NCBI RefSeq assembly: GCF_002874535.1
Contig: NZ_CP025025.1
Location: 1,225,526-1,289,525 of the forward strand
Length of the DNA stretch: 64,000 bases
Origin: Mesobacillus jeotgali
Lineage (GTDB): Bacteria; Bacillota; Bacilli; Bacillales; Cytobacillaceae
Reading direction: 5' to 3'
Shown: piece by piece, positions 24,595 through 33,603 of the stretch
Layout: every line of letters begins with the position of its first letter
Numbering within the stretch: the first letter of the stretch is position 1
Made by a program: the position numbers and the translations under genes
The notes under the pieces: model-generated
Seen by the model: only the letters and a program-made list of their open reading frames with translations
Databases searched by the model: none
What the model was told of the DNA's origin: nothing

Positions 24595-26391
24595 CTATAA
24601 TTTAAAATTCCCTGTCAGTTTTTCTAATTCCGTTGCTGTCCTCTGGAGGATCTTTGTCGTCTCGTTTACATTTTCAGCGATTCTGAGCTGCTCTTGTGTG
24701 GACTGGTCTGTCTGTCCTGTGCCTGCAGCAATCTGCTGGGATGCTTGAGATACTGTATCAAGGGAATTAGTTATTTGTTCAAATGCGATAACCTGCTGTT
24801 CAATGGCAGTTGCGATGTTATTGGAGTTGTCCTCAATCTCCAATGTCGTCTCATAAATTTCATTAAGTGTATTTTTTGCCTTAGCAGAAAGGTCTTTATT
24901 GTATTGTACAGCTTCTCTCGTTTTTGTGATGTAGTCAACGGCAGTTCGAGTGTTCTGGACATTTTCGTTAACGATTGAGATGATAGTGGATGCCGATTTT
25001 GCACTTTCCTCAGCCAGTTTCCGTACTTCGTTTGCAACAACAGCAAAGCCTTTTCCATGTTCGCCAGCCCTTGCAGCTTCAATGGCTGCGTTCAATGCCA
25101 ACAGGTTTGTCTGATCAGAGATTGTATTGATGATTTTGACGAATTGTGTAATTTTGTCTGATTGTTTCTCAAGCACGGTAATAATGTCTGCCAGCTGGTT
25201 TGTATTTTCATCTACAGCTTCAAGTCCTTCAAGCATCTCGTCGATTCTTACGGTTCCTTCTTTTGAAGTTACCGTTGAATTTTTAGCAATGAAGCTTGCC
25301 TGCTGAGCAGATGCGTTGATTTCTTCGATACCGGCATTGATCTCTTCCAATGTTGCCTGCATTTCTTCAATGTTGGCGTTCTGCTCCTGTGTGCTTGCGG
25401 CCGCCTGCTGGTTAGCTGATGTCAGTTCTCTGATAGCTTCTACCGAACTGGAGGCTATCTGGGATAACCCAACTGTTTCACTCGAAACTTCCCTTGAACT
25501 TGTTTGCACCTGGGAAACGAGGGTTCTAAGGGAGGCAGCCATTGTATTGATACTTTCAGCCAGTGCTCCGATTTCATCTTTTGATTTAACGGCGATATCT
25601 TCTTGTGACAAGTCACCTTTTGCAATGTTTGCTGTTAAGACCTTGATGTTATTCAGTGGTTTGATGAGCCTGGACACAAGGAAATACATAGCTGCGCTTG
25701 AGAGGGCGAGGATTATAAGAGATAGAATCCAAATGCCTGCGACCTCAGCATTAATTTTTTTATTTACCTGAGAAACGTCAAACTCGACTCCATAAAGAGC
25801 AATTGTTTTTCCTGTCATATCGGTGATTGGCGCAAAGCCGGTCATTTTTGAACCATTTTGAGATTGGTATGTTTCAGTAGTTGTCCTTTTATTTTCCTTA
25901 AAAGCTTCTAGGGCTGCCTGATCAAAATCCTTGCCGCCAGAATAATTAGAACCATATGTAATATCCTTCGACATCATTGCAGAGCTCATTGTTGGGATAG
26001 CAAATTTATCTCCATCCATTGTGATCAAATAAAGATTATGTATTAATGGGTTTTCTTTTAGTATTTGGTCCATTTGTTTCTGCATTGAGGTGACACCTGG
26101 ATTGTTTTTGGAAGGATTGGCAATGATTGTTTGTGCTTTCCCTGCAGAAACCTGATCCGATAATAAGCTTGAGATTGTATTAAGCTCTGCTTCCATCGAA
26201 TCCATGTTGCTAGACCTGATGGTGTATTGAGCATAAAATGTAGTAGCCAATGCAAGGAGCAGCATTGAGATTATGCTTAAAGATACAATCTTTAGTTTTA
26301 GACTCATATTTCTGTTGGGATTTTTTTTGCTTGATTTTTTCGTAGTCACTGCTTTTTTTGCAGTGTTCTTCTTCTTCTTCTTAAAAAACAA
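24595..26391 (-). CDS. Methyl-accepting chemotaxis protein
   Basis: A chemoreceptor of about 598 residues. The start is placed at TTG 26391 because AAGGAG lies 8 nt upstream; a longer frame to 26511 has no ribosome site. The N-terminus is an unusual lysine-rich stretch ([20 protein letters not shown]) before the first membrane segment. An external Cache-like sensor domain of about 160 residues follows, then a second membrane segment, a HAMP domain ([20 protein letters not shown]) and a long signalling coiled coil. The coiled coil has the conserved tip [20 protein letters not shown] and [18 protein letters not shown]. The ligand is unknown. It is monocistronic and ends beside a repeat fragment. 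Confidence 0.92.
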   Translation of the reverse strand: MFFKKKKKNTAKKAVTTKKSSKKNPNRNMSLKLKIVSLSIISMLLLALATTFYAQYTIRSSNMDSMEAELNTISSLLSDQVSAGKAQTIIANPSKNNPGVTSMQKQMDQILKENPLIHNLYLITMDGDKFAIPTMSSAMMSKDITYGSNYSGGKDFDQAALEAFKENKRTTTETYQSQNGSKMTGFAPITDMTGKTIALYGVEFDVSQVNKKINAEVAGIWILSLIILALSSAAMYFLVSRLIKPLNNIKVLTANIAKGDLSQEDIAVKSKDEIGALAESINTMAASLRTLVSQVQTSSREVSSETVGLSQIASSSVEAIRELTSANQQAAASTQEQNANIEEMQATLEEINAGIEEINASAQQASFIAKNSTVTSKEGTVRIDEMLEGLEAVDENTNQLADIITVLEKQSDKITQFVKIINTISDQTNLLALNAAIEAARAGEHGKGFAVVANEVRKLAEESAKSASTIISIVNENVQNTRTAVDYITKTREAVQYNKDLSAKAKNTLNEIYETTLEIEDNSNNIATAIEQQVIAFEQITNSLDTVSQASQQIAAGTGQTDQSTQEQLRIAENVNETTKILQRTATELEKLTGNFKL

Positions 26392-26607
26392 TTTGTCCAC
26401 TCCTTCTGATCTTCGTAGGCAATAAAATTTCTTCGAGAACAACTTTACTATGCAGGATCCGGTTGAATCCTGAATTGTTCTCATATTATTGTTATTTTCG
26501 GCAATTTTCAAAATTAGTTAAGGAAAATAGGCTAATTAGTCTTATATTTTTATTTGACAGGATAGTAGTGCTTTTATATATTTAAGGTAAATAAATATTC
26601 TCTTTTT

Positions 26608-26702
26608 AAAGGGGAGTAGCTGCTACAATAAAGTCGTCATTCCCGAGATGAAAGTCTCCGGCTTTATTGGCAACGTGGACGTTGTTAGCAAGACCTTTGC
26701 TG
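26608..26702 (+). promoter_or_regulatory. yybP-ykoY manganese riboswitch
   Basis: AAAGGGGAGTAGC at 26608-26620 and the later TCTCCGGCTTTATTGGCAAC match the conserved core of the yybP-ykoY class, which senses manganese. It precedes a TerC-family membrane protein, the usual partner. The 3' end overlaps the first arm of a terminator, so Mn binding would permit readthrough. Confidence 0.93.
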
Positions 26703-26722
26703 TCATAGTAAAGGTCTTTTTC
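26691..26722 (+). terminator. Riboswitch terminator
   Basis: AGACCTTT/AAAGGTCT with an 11-nt loop and TTTTT. It directly abuts the aptamer. Confidence 0.85.
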
Positions 26723-26732
26723 TATGTGATTT

Positions 26733-26763
26733 AAGGCCTTTACCATGATGGTAAGGGTCTTTT
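26733..26763 (+). terminator. Second hairpin with T tail in the riboswitch leader
   Basis: GGCCTTTACC and GGTAAGGGTC pair around ATGAT and are followed by TTTTC. It lies between the first terminator and the gene. Confidence 0.6.
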
Positions 26764-26821
26764 CTTTTGGCCATGCGAAGAGGTATCTGATTGACCAATC
26801 AATGGTTAGGAGGAAAAGAAA

Positions 26822-27610
26822 ATGGAATTGACTTTATTTCTGGAGTATGGATGGGTACTTTTTGTGCTTGTTGTGATGGAAGGGCTTTTGGCAGCGGACA
26901 ATGCATTAGTACTTGCACTCATGGTGAAGCACCTTCCTGAGAATAAGCGTAAAAAGGCTTTGTTTTATGGCTTGGCAGGGGCATTTGTGTTTCGTTTTAC
27001 ATCTCTGTTTGTGATTTCCTTTCTGGTGGATGTATGGCAAGTACAGGCGATTGGGGCCTTATACCTGCTTTTCATGTCTGTAAATCACATCATCAGGAAA
27101 ATTGTTCTCAGGGATAAAAGAGAAAATCAAGAGCAGATACTGACCAAAGAAGATAAAAACAAAAGCGGTTTTTGGGGGACTGTCCTTAAAGTAGAGGTTG
27201 CCGACATTGCTTTTGCAGTAGATTCTATCCTTGCAGCAGTAGCCCTTGCTGTTGTACTGCCTGAAACTCCGCTGCCCAACATAGGAGGGATGGACGGTGG
27301 ACAATTCCTTGTCATTTTCGCAGGAGGGATGATTGGTCTCGTTATCATGCGATTCGCTGCAAATTTGTTCGTAAATTTGCTTGAAAGAAGGCCGGGACTG
27401 GAAATGGCTGCGTTTGCCATCGTTGGCTGGGTAGGGGTTAAGCTGGCGATTTTAACATTTTCCCATCCTGCATTAGGTATTATAAACCCTGACTTCTCCC
27501 ATTCAACAGAATGGAAACTAACATTCTATGCAGTGCTTATAGGAATTGCGGCAGCGGGCTGGTTCCTGTCCGATGAAAAGACTGCAGAGACTGCCAAAAA
27601 GGTATCATAA
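26822..27610 (+). CDS. TerC/YkoY-family membrane protein, probable manganese exporter
   Basis: The 262-residue protein has about seven to eight hydrophobic segments and the TerC signatures VMEGLLAADNALVLALMVKHLP near the N-terminus and VEVADIAFAVDSILAAVALA in the middle; the Asp residues in these segments are thought to bind metal. Family members such as MeeF/MeeY supply or export manganese at the membrane. The yybP-ykoY riboswitch directly upstream strongly supports a manganese role. ATG 26822 has TTAGGAGGAAA upstream. It is monocistronic with a long terminator. Confidence 0.92.
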   Translation: MELTLFLEYGWVLFVLVVMEGLLAADNALVLALMVKHLPENKRKKALFYGLAGAFVFRFTSLFVISFLVDVWQVQAIGALYLLFMSVNHIIRKIVLRDKRENQEQILTKEDKNKSGFWGTVLKVEVADIAFAVDSILAAVALAVVLPETPLPNIGGMDGGQFLVIFAGGMIGLVIMRFAANLFVNLLERRPGLEMAAFAIVGWVGVKLAILTFSHPALGIINPDFSHSTEWKLTFYAVLIGIAAAGWFLSDEKTAETAKKVS

Positions 27611-27621
27611 CGACATGAACC

Positions 27622-27672
27622 CTGAAGTATAACCCATCTGCATTAATATGTAGAGGGTTGACTTCAGTTTTT
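27622..27672 (+). terminator. Terminator after the TerC-family gene
   Basis: Long interrupted stem: CTGAAGT pairs with ACTTCAG, AACCC with GGGTT, and CTGCAT with ATGTAG, followed by TTTTT. Confidence 0.8.
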
Positions 27673-27834
27673 CATTTTGCTCCCGTAACCTGTGCTGTTT
27701 GCTCACCCAGCCCATTCATAAATATATTCTACTCCATATACCAATAATAAGTGTGGATTGATTCACGTTTTTCCTCTATTATGCGTTAGCTGTTTATTAT
27801 AAGGGTATAATTTAAAAAATGGACGAAAAATCAT

Positions 27835-27863
27835 GGTGCTGAAGGAATATTCCTTTGAGCATC
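27835..27863 (+). promoter_or_regulatory. Leader hairpin upstream of the CorC/CNNM gene
   Basis: GGTGCT pairs with AGCATC around the perfect palindrome AAGGAATATTCCTT (27842-27855). About 65 bases separate it from the TTG start, and an AGGAGG lies between them at 27894-27899, far from the start. Its function is unknown. Confidence 0.4.
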
Positions 27864-27928
27864 AGTCCGTTTTGAATGGAGTACTGTCTTCTAGGAGGTG
27901 ACTGCCTTACGAATGTAGGGCTTGCCCA

Positions 27929-29245
27929 TTGATTATTACTAATTTGTTTTTAGTTGTATTATTAATTTCGTTAACTGGCTTTTTCGTAGCAACAGAGTTT
28001 GCCATTGTAAAAGTGAGAAGTTCAAGAATTGATCAGCTCATCACTGAAGGAAGAAAAGGGGCTCAATCGGCAAAGCACGTGGTAACACATCTCGACGAAT
28101 ATCTATCGGCTTGTCAGCTTGGTATCACGATTACAGCACTTGGCCTTGGTTGGCTCGGGGAACCGACGATTGAAGAAATGCTTCATCCCGTTTTTGAGAA
28201 CTTTCAGCTTAATACGTCCTTAGCCAGTATTTTATCGTTCGGAATCGCTTTTGCTTTAATCACTTTTTTACATGTGGTTGTTGGGGAGCTGGCTCCAAAA
28301 ACGGTAGCGATTCAAAAAGCTGAAGCAATCACCCTTGCTTTTTCAAAACCAATAATCTGGTTCTATAAGATTATGTACCCTTTCATATGGGTGTTGAACG
28401 GTTCTGCCAGGCTTCTTGTCGGGCTGTTTGGTTTAAAGTCGGCATCGGAGCATGAAATTGCCCATTCTGAGGAAGAGCTCCGCATTCTCTTGTCGGAGAG
28501 CTATGAGAGTGGTGAAATCAATCAAAATGAACTGAACTATGTTAATAATATATTTGAGTTTGATGAGCGTATAGCCAAAGAAATCATGGTCCCGCGGACT
28601 GAGATCGTCACATTTGATATTTCAGATGATATTGATACGATTATTGATGTGATCCAAAAAGAGAAATATACACGATATCCAGTCATAGACGGCGAGAAGG
28701 ACAATATAGTCGGTATGATCAATATCAAGGAGATACTCACTGCTAAATTGACACGCAAAGATCTTCAAAAAGAATCGATACTGTCATCATTTATTAAGCC
28801 TGTCATCAGAGTAATCGAAACCATTCCAATCCATGATTTGCTCGTCAAAATGCAGAAAGAGCGCATCCATATGGCCATCTTGATTGATGAATATGGTGGC
28901 ACATCCGGACTGGTGACTGTCGAGGACATTCTTGAAGAGATTGTTGGAGATATCCGTGATGAATTTGATGTGGACGAAATCGCAGAAATCAGAAAAGTAA
29001 ATGAAAATCATTATCTATTCAGCTCAAGAGTATTGATAGATGAAGTGAATGACCTGTTAGGTATCTTTATATCAGAAGAAGAGGTAGATACTATAGGAGG
29101 ATGGTTCATGACAAAGAATATCGATGCGGAAATAGGTGATGAAATAGAAGAACAAGGCTATATTTTCAAGATTATCGAGATCGACGAATATCATATTGCC
29201 TATTTAGAGGTTATAAAAATGGACGAAGATGAAAAGCCGGACTGA
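27929..29245 (+). CDS. CorC/CNNM-family transporter (hemolysin-family, MpfA-like)
   Basis: The 438-residue protein has a DUF21/CNNM membrane domain (residues about 1-170, four hydrophobic segments, with [18 protein letters not shown] and [19 protein letters not shown]). Two CBS domains follow (about 205-330: [12 protein letters not shown], then [19 protein letters not shown]), and a C-terminal CorC_HlyC domain (about 345-430). Relatives such as YhdP/MpfA in staphylococci and B. subtilis protect against or export magnesium. The start is TTG 27929, but the ribosome site is weak; an AGGAGG lies about 30 bases upstream, next to an ATG that meets a stop at once. This spacing is odd. Confidence 0.88.
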   Translation: MIITNLFLVVLLISLTGFFVATEFAIVKVRSSRIDQLITEGRKGAQSAKHVVTHLDEYLSACQLGITITALGLGWLGEPTIEEMLHPVFENFQLNTSLASILSFGIAFALITFLHVVVGELAPKTVAIQKAEAITLAFSKPIIWFYKIMYPFIWVLNGSARLLVGLFGLKSASEHEIAHSEEELRILLSESYESGEINQNELNYVNNIFEFDERIAKEIMVPRTEIVTFDISDDIDTIIDVIQKEKYTRYPVIDGEKDNIVGMINIKEILTAKLTRKDLQKESILSSFIKPVIRVIETIPIHDLLVKMQKERIHMAILIDEYGGTSGLVTVEDILEEIVGDIRDEFDVDEIAEIRKVNENHYLFSSRVLIDEVNDLLGIFISEEEVDTIGGWFMTKNIDAEIGDEIEEQGYIFKIIEIDEYHIAYLEVIKMDEDEKPD

Positions 29246-29263
29246 TGATGCCGGCTTTTTCTT
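29232..29263 (+). terminator. Terminator after the CorC/CNNM gene
   Basis: AAAAGCCGG/CCGGCTTTT around ACTGATGATG; it overlaps the end of the coding region. Confidence 0.85.
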
Positions 29264-29305
29264 TTGTTCCAAAAGAGTGTGGCTAATTTTGGCAAGTCCT
29301 ATATA

Positions 29306-29332
29306 GTTTGAGCGTGTGTCCATGCCGGGTAA
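29306..29332 (+). promoter_or_regulatory. SigB-type promoter of the YsnF-like gene
   Basis: GTTTGA (29306-29311) and GGGTAA (29327-29332) are 15 bases apart, close to the sigma-B consensus GTTTAA-N12-15-GGGTAT. The downstream protein is of a general-stress family. Confidence 0.75.
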
Positions 29333-29386
29333 GAATACACTACCGGGGCAGCCGGAGGATCCATACAATGAATGGAGGAATTTAAA

Positions 29387-30391
29387 ATGGCTAAAAAAGT
29401 AGTCGGAGTTTATGATAATCAAACAGAACTTATTGAAGCAATAGAAGAACATAAAAACAAGGGCTATGCTGTTCAGGATTTCTCAATCATTGGTGATACG
29501 AATGATGTTACCACTGCACTTGAAAGCAGAACAGGCGTAACAACTGAAGATATCGGAACAGATACTGACGACCATAGGGAAGGCGGTTTCTGGCAAAGCC
29601 TGATGACAGCATTTGACGCCGACAGAAATCTGGGAGGCAATGGGCCTTCAATTTCCGATCGTCTGGTTGGAGTTGGCTTAACTGATGACGCCGCAAGAGA
29701 ATATGAAGAGGATGTCCGAAATGGACGCATCATCCTTTTAGCAGAAACGGCTGCGTCTGGACTTGATGTAGAAGAAACAGGCTATGTTACCGATACATCG
29801 GCAGCAGGAACTGGTGTACAAGGAAACTACGAAACAGACAACTATGATCGAAATAATCTTGACACTGATCGTTACAGAAATGATGAACAAAGGCTGGAGT
29901 TAAAGGAAGAACAATTGGATGTATCCAAGGAAAGGGTACAGGCAGGTGAAGTTGAAGTCCATAAGGAAGTAGTCGAAGACCAGCAGAAGGTTAACATACC
30001 AGTCACACGTGAGAAAGTATACGTGGAGAGACGTGATGTGAATGAGACTGCTTCTGGTACTGCTGCTGCGATGGACGATGACGAAACAATCCGTGTACCG
30101 ATTATGGAAGAGAAGGTAGAGGTTACTAAGAAACCGGTTGTTTCTGAAGAGCTTGTCATAGATAAGCGAGAAGTGACAGATACTGAACAAGTCGTAGAAA
30201 GTGTAAAGCATGAAGAAGCGCATCTTGAAGCTGACGACGATCGTGTGGTCAATGAAGCAGACCTAGACCGAGATTCACTCAATTATTCATCTGACCGAGA
30301 ACGAAATTCACTTAATAATTCATCTGACCTTGACCGTGACGGTTTCAACAATCCGTCAGGTACGTACCGTGATGGTTACAAGGATAGATAA
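29387..30391 (+). CDS. General stress protein, 17M-like domain plus DUF2382 (YsnF-like)
   Basis: The protein has about 334 residues. The N-terminus (about 1-125) is a GSP17M/DUF3341-type domain (KKVVGVYDNQTELIEAIEEH, then DRLVGVGLTDDAAREYEEDV). A linker leads to a DUF2382 domain of about 110 residues with the repeated pattern LELKEEQLDVSKERVQAGEV, VPIMEEKVEVTKKPVVSEEL and EVVEDQ/EVTDTEQ. The C-terminus is a hydrophilic repeat of DRDSLNYSS, ERNSLNNSS and DRDGFNNPS. ATG 29387 follows GGAGGAATTTAAA. The sigma-B-like promoter supports a general-stress role; the molecular function is unknown. Confidence 0.88.
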   Translation: MAKKVVGVYDNQTELIEAIEEHKNKGYAVQDFSIIGDTNDVTTALESRTGVTTEDIGTDTDDHREGGFWQSLMTAFDADRNLGGNGPSISDRLVGVGLTDDAAREYEEDVRNGRIILLAETAASGLDVEETGYVTDTSAAGTGVQGNYETDNYDRNNLDTDRYRNDEQRLELKEEQLDVSKERVQAGEVEVHKEVVEDQQKVNIPVTREKVYVERRDVNETASGTAAAMDDDETIRVPIMEEKVEVTKKPVVSEELVIDKREVTDTEQVVESVKHEEAHLEADDDRVVNEADLDRDSLNYSSDRERNSLNNSSDLDRDGFNNPSGTYRDGYKDR

Positions 30392-30409
30392 ACATCCCAG
30401 AAAAATAGG

Positions 30410-30434
30410 AAAAGACGCCCATAGGGCGTCTTTT
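30410..30434 (+). terminator. Terminator after the YsnF-like gene
   Basis: AAAAGACGCCC/GGGCGTCTTTT with an ATA loop. Confidence 0.93.
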
Positions 30435-30640
30435 CTGCGTATTGAGGCGACCGACTGCACGCCACATCGTACATTTCCATAAAGGAGTGTCTGTCGACTT
30501 ACACAATTCAGCTCATCGCTTGATAAATATAACATGTTGATGAAGCAATAGCAACAGAAAATTTAATGGAGAATTCTTCATGTTTCGTGTTCACTATATT
30601 CCGGGTAAAAAGGGAAAATGAAATAGAGAAGGGGCACATC

Positions 30641-31348
30641 ATGAAGAAAAATACATTCTTGATATCATCACTCATTATTATAGTCGTTTTACTAGCTGCT
30701 TTCAGTATGGTCAATCCTGAAAAAGAGGAAGGGGACAGGCTGGTAGTAGCATTCGGAGATTCTCTCACCTATGGTTATGGAGATCAGAAAGGCTCGGGTT
30801 ATATTGATACTTTGCAAACCAAGTTGAACAATCAAAACAAAGAGGACTACAACTTTGATAATGAAGCTATATATGGTCTTGAATCTTCGGGAATTCTTAC
30901 TCAGCTATCTAATGTCAGTATTAGAGGGAAGCTTGATGAAGCAGATTATTTTATTCTTTTCATCGGGACGAATGATTTGATTAATAGCAATGGCAGAAAT
31001 TTAGCGAATCTGAAGCATAGGGAAATAGAAAAAGGGCAGGAAGCATATTTGCAAAACCTGAGAGCCATCCTCAAAATTTTAACGGATGAAAACGAGACAG
31101 CGCCGATCCTGCTGCTGGGCCTCTATAATCCCTACCCCGACAGTGCCGCAATTGAAGAGGTGATTGATGACTGGAATAAAGAAATAATAAAAGCCGCTAA
31201 AAAAGAAACACAAGTCGTATTTATTCCAACTAATGACCTGTTTAAAGGAAAAGATAAAAAACACAATTTCAGTGATTCGCTTCATTTGAATGATAAAGGA
31301 TACCAGCTGATCGCTGATCGCATTTTAGAAAAATACAAGTTTGAATAG
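30641..31348 (+). CDS. SGNH/GDSL-family hydrolase, membrane-anchored or secreted
   Basis: The protein has about 235 residues and an N-terminal hydrophobic segment (residues 5-22) without a clear cleavage site or lipobox. The SGNH blocks are visible: block I FGDSLTYGYG, block II region around NEAIYGLESSG, block III GTND, and block V DSLHLNDKGY with the Asp-His pair. This fits an extracytoplasmic esterase or lipase of the YpmR type. ATG 30641 follows GAGAAGGGG; the longer frame from 30566 has no good ribosome site. The substrate is unknown. It is monocistronic, with its terminator at 31392. Confidence 0.9.
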   Translation: MKKNTFLISSLIIIVVLLAAFSMVNPEKEEGDRLVVAFGDSLTYGYGDQKGSGYIDTLQTKLNNQNKEDYNFDNEAIYGLESSGILTQLSNVSIRGKLDEADYFILFIGTNDLINSNGRNLANLKHREIEKGQEAYLQNLRAILKILTDENETAPILLLGLYNPYPDSAAIEEVIDDWNKEIIKAAKKETQVVFIPTNDLFKGKDKKHNFSDSLHLNDKGYQLIADRILEKYKFE

Positions 31349-31391
31349 GAGCTCTGGAGTCTTTGAATAAGGCTTTGTTATAGAATGACTG

Positions 31392-31420
31392 CCTGGCAAA
31401 ATTTACTGCCAGGTTTTTTT
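31392..31420 (+). terminator. Terminator after the GDSL hydrolase gene
   Basis: CCTGGCA/TGCCAGG with an 8-nt loop and TTTTTTT. Confidence 0.92.
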
Positions 31421-31503
31421 ACTCGAAAAAATTTCCATGAAACCAAGAATGGAGGAAATTCGTTATATAATAGATTAAAAGAATAGCTGAAAGGGATTTT
31501 AAC

Positions 31504-32070
31504 GTGAAAAAGAAATTTTTTGGGAACGCGTCCATCACTTTTTTGCTGATTTTGGCTGCGCTCCTTTTATATTATCAATTCCTCACCCAGCCTGAAATTA
31601 ATGAAGATGTTCCTTTGCCGCAGGAACTGCATCCAGTTGTCCAGGAGAATAAGGATATGCTGGTCCAGAAGGCAGCAGAGAGAGGTATAAGGGTCTTGGT
31701 AACTGATGGTTTCCGGAGTTTTGAAGAACAGAATCAGTTATATGAAATGGGAAGGTCTAAAGAAGGCCAGATAGTCACACATGCTAAAGGCGGGGAGTCT
31801 TACCATAATTTTGGTCTGGCAATCGACTTCGCATTATTGAATAAACAAGGAAAAGCCCTATGGGACACAACTTATGACGGAAATGGCAATGGGAAATCGG
31901 ATTGGATGGAAGTAGTAGGCATTGCCAAGGAGCTCGGATTTTCGTGGGGCGGAGACTGGAATCACTTTAAGGATTATCCTCACTTGGAAATGCGGTTCGG
32001 CCTGACAATAAATGACTTGAAACGGGGGAAGCGTCCTCCGGAAGATGCATTGACTGCTTCACAAAATTAA
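31504..32070 (+). CDS. M15-family peptidoglycan peptidase (VanY/CwlK-like)
   Basis: The 188-residue protein has one N-terminal hydrophobic segment (about 7-25). The M15 domain shows VTDGFRSFEEQNQLYEMGRS, the zinc-binding SYHNFGLAIDF (His and Asp) and the C-terminal WNHFKDYPHLEMRFG with the third zinc His. These are L-alanyl-D-glutamate or D,D-carboxypeptidases of cell-wall peptides, related to CwlK and phage endolysins. The start is GTG 31504 with AAGGGA upstream. There is no SH3 or LysM wall-binding domain. It is monocistronic and ends on its terminator. Confidence 0.92.
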   Translation: MKKKFFGNASITFLLILAALLLYYQFLTQPEINEDVPLPQELHPVVQENKDMLVQKAAERGIRVLVTDGFRSFEEQNQLYEMGRSKEGQIVTHAKGGESYHNFGLAIDFALLNKQGKALWDTTYDGNGNGKSDWMEVVGIAKELGFSWGGDWNHFKDYPHLEMRFGLTINDLKRGKRPPEDALTASQN

Positions 32071-32101
32071 GCATCGGCGCCATGAGGCTCCGATGCTTTT
32101 T
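32070..32101 (+). terminator. Terminator after the M15 peptidase gene
   Basis: AGCATCGG/CCGATGCT with a 12-nt loop and TTTT. Confidence 0.88.
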
Positions 32102-32137
32102 AAGGTTAGTATTCAAGATGAAAATATCGCTGAATAA

Positions 32138-33370
32138 TCATTTTTGTTTGGAAATAGCCAACTCTGAGTGTGGCTTACCTACCTTAAAGAATTGCTTTAT
32201 GACCAGTCCTGGTCCACCGAGTACTAAAAGGTAACGAGCTTCGATTACCTGCTTCATTAAGGCAGCGAATAAACCGGTGATCTTCAAACCGAAGACTTTC
32301 CCAACAGCTGCTTTGTTACCGATGGAAGCGACTGTACCTTTGTGGTGGTATTCGAATGCTTTGAGTTGTTCACCTCTCAAGCTGGCAATTATATTTGGTC
32401 CACAAAGCTCTGCCTGTTGAATGGCCACCTGGGCAGTCGGAGGGAGTGGGGTTCCATCCTCCTTCAGGAATAACGCAGCGTCACCGATACAAAAAACATT
32501 TTCCATTCCTTGTACCCGCAAAAATTTATCAATCATGATGCGGCCCTTCGAAATAGGTAAATCCAGTTTTTCGAGGAGGGTATTGCCCCGCACACCTCCC
32601 GACCAGATTAATGTCCTTGAAGGAAGTTCTTCGCCGTTGTCCAATGTTATGGAAGTCGGAGAACATTCAAGTATCTTCGTAGAGGTCATCAGCTCTACAC
32701 CATTCTTTTTAAAATAGCTTTCTGTAAAATCTATAGCCTCTTTATCAAATCCTGGCAGAACAGAAGGAGACGCTTCTATATTGATAATTCTTGTCGCGGA
32801 CACAGGTATATCATATTTGAGACATAGCTTTGGCATTGCTTCTATAAGTTCGCCAATCATTTCTATTCCGGTAAAGCCGGCACCGGCAACAGCAAAAGTC
32901 AGTCTTGAAGGGTCAAGGTCCTCTTTATACGCTGCGAACTGTCTCAGCATATGATTGTATATGGCCTTCGTACTCCTGAAACTTTTGATTTTAAAAGCAT
33001 TTTCTTCAACTCCAGGAATACCGAACGTACTCACATCGAAACCAAGGCCAATCATCAGGTAATCATAATCGATAAATTCACCAGACTCGAGCTGGATTTT
33101 CTTTGAAGTAAAGTCTACAGCTTGTACTGTTCCTTTTTTGAATTTGATTTTATCTGTCTTAAGAAGGTCAGGAATATGTAAGGTGATTTTTTCGTCAGAG
33201 GCAGTGCCCGCACCTGTTTTATGAAGTTGAGTAGAAATATAGTGATAATCATGTTTATTGATCAAAGTAACTTGGGCTTCGCCGTTACGTAAAGTTTTTT
33301 CAAGCTGGCGGCTAGTTATGAGACCGCCATATCCCGCACCTAAAATGACTACTTTTGGAGTTTGCATCAT
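32138..33370 (-). CDS. ndh: Type II NADH dehydrogenase (NDH-2)
   Basis: A flavoprotein of about 410 residues that passes electrons from NADH to menaquinone without pumping protons. The FAD-binding GAGYGG is near residue 12, the NADH-binding AGAGFTGIEMIGELIE near 165, the quinone-side phrase PPTAQVAIQQAE near 330, and FCIGDAALF binds FAD. The C-terminus carries the amphipathic membrane-binding region (GLFAALMKQVIEARYLLVLG). Start ATG 33370 (or 33367) follows AAGAAGGA; the longer frame to 33487 would run through the two Rex operators and is rejected. The B. subtilis ndh gene is also Rex-controlled, which supports the identification over other NDH-2 paralogues. Confidence 0.88.
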   Translation of the reverse strand: MMQTPKVVILGAGYGGLITSRQLEKTLRNGEAQVTLINKHDYHYISTQLHKTGAGTASDEKITLHIPDLLKTDKIKFKKGTVQAVDFTSKKIQLESGEFIDYDYLMIGLGFDVSTFGIPGVEENAFKIKSFRSTKAIYNHMLRQFAAYKEDLDPSRLTFAVAGAGFTGIEMIGELIEAMPKLCLKYDIPVSATRIINIEASPSVLPGFDKEAIDFTESYFKKNGVELMTSTKILECSPTSITLDNGEELPSRTLIWSGGVRGNTLLEKLDLPISKGRIMIDKFLRVQGMENVFCIGDAALFLKEDGTPLPPTAQVAIQQAELCGPNIIASLRGEQLKAFEYHHKGTVASIGNKAAVGKVFGLKITGLFAALMKQVIEARYLLVLGGPGLVIKQFFKVGKPHSELAISKQK

Positions 33371-33393
33371 TATTCCTTCTTTCTGGTTGTTTA

Positions 33394-33411
33394 TTGTGAA
33401 GTGGTTCACAT
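33394..33411 (-). promoter_or_regulatory. Rex operator, ndh-proximal
   Basis: TTGTGAA-GTGG-TTCACAT differs in one base from the palindrome TTGTGAA-N4-TTCACAA recognised by the NADH/NAD sensor Rex. It lies 23 bases upstream of the ndh start. Confidence 0.8.
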
Positions 33412-33455
33412 GTATTAGTAAAAAAAATTCTCTTGTACCACATATATCAAATGAT

Positions 33456-33473
33456 TTGTGAAGTTTTTCACAA
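33456..33473 (-). promoter_or_regulatory. Rex operator, ndh-distal
   Basis: TTGTGAA-GTTT-TTCACAA is a perfect Rex palindrome. Its centre is 62 bases from the proximal site, about six helical turns. Confidence 0.88.
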
Positions 33474-33562
33474 ATATTATCTATCAATAGATTACGATAT
33501 TAAAATATTTATATCAATACGTATTTACAATAAAAATTCTACAAAAGTTTGACAAAACATCC

Positions 33563-33594
33563 GAAAAAGAAGGAGATGGAATAGCTCCATCTCC
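33563..33594 (-). terminator. Terminator of the PNPOx-like gene
   Basis: Minus-strand stem GGAGATGGA/TCCATCTCC followed by TTCTTTTT. Confidence 0.85.
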
Positions 33595-33603
33595 TGGCGG
33601 TGA

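Noticed and set aside
33370-33487. N-terminal extension of NDH-2 to 33487
   Set aside because: It would place both Rex operators inside the coding region and has no ribosome site; NDH-2 proteins start right before the GAGYGG motif.
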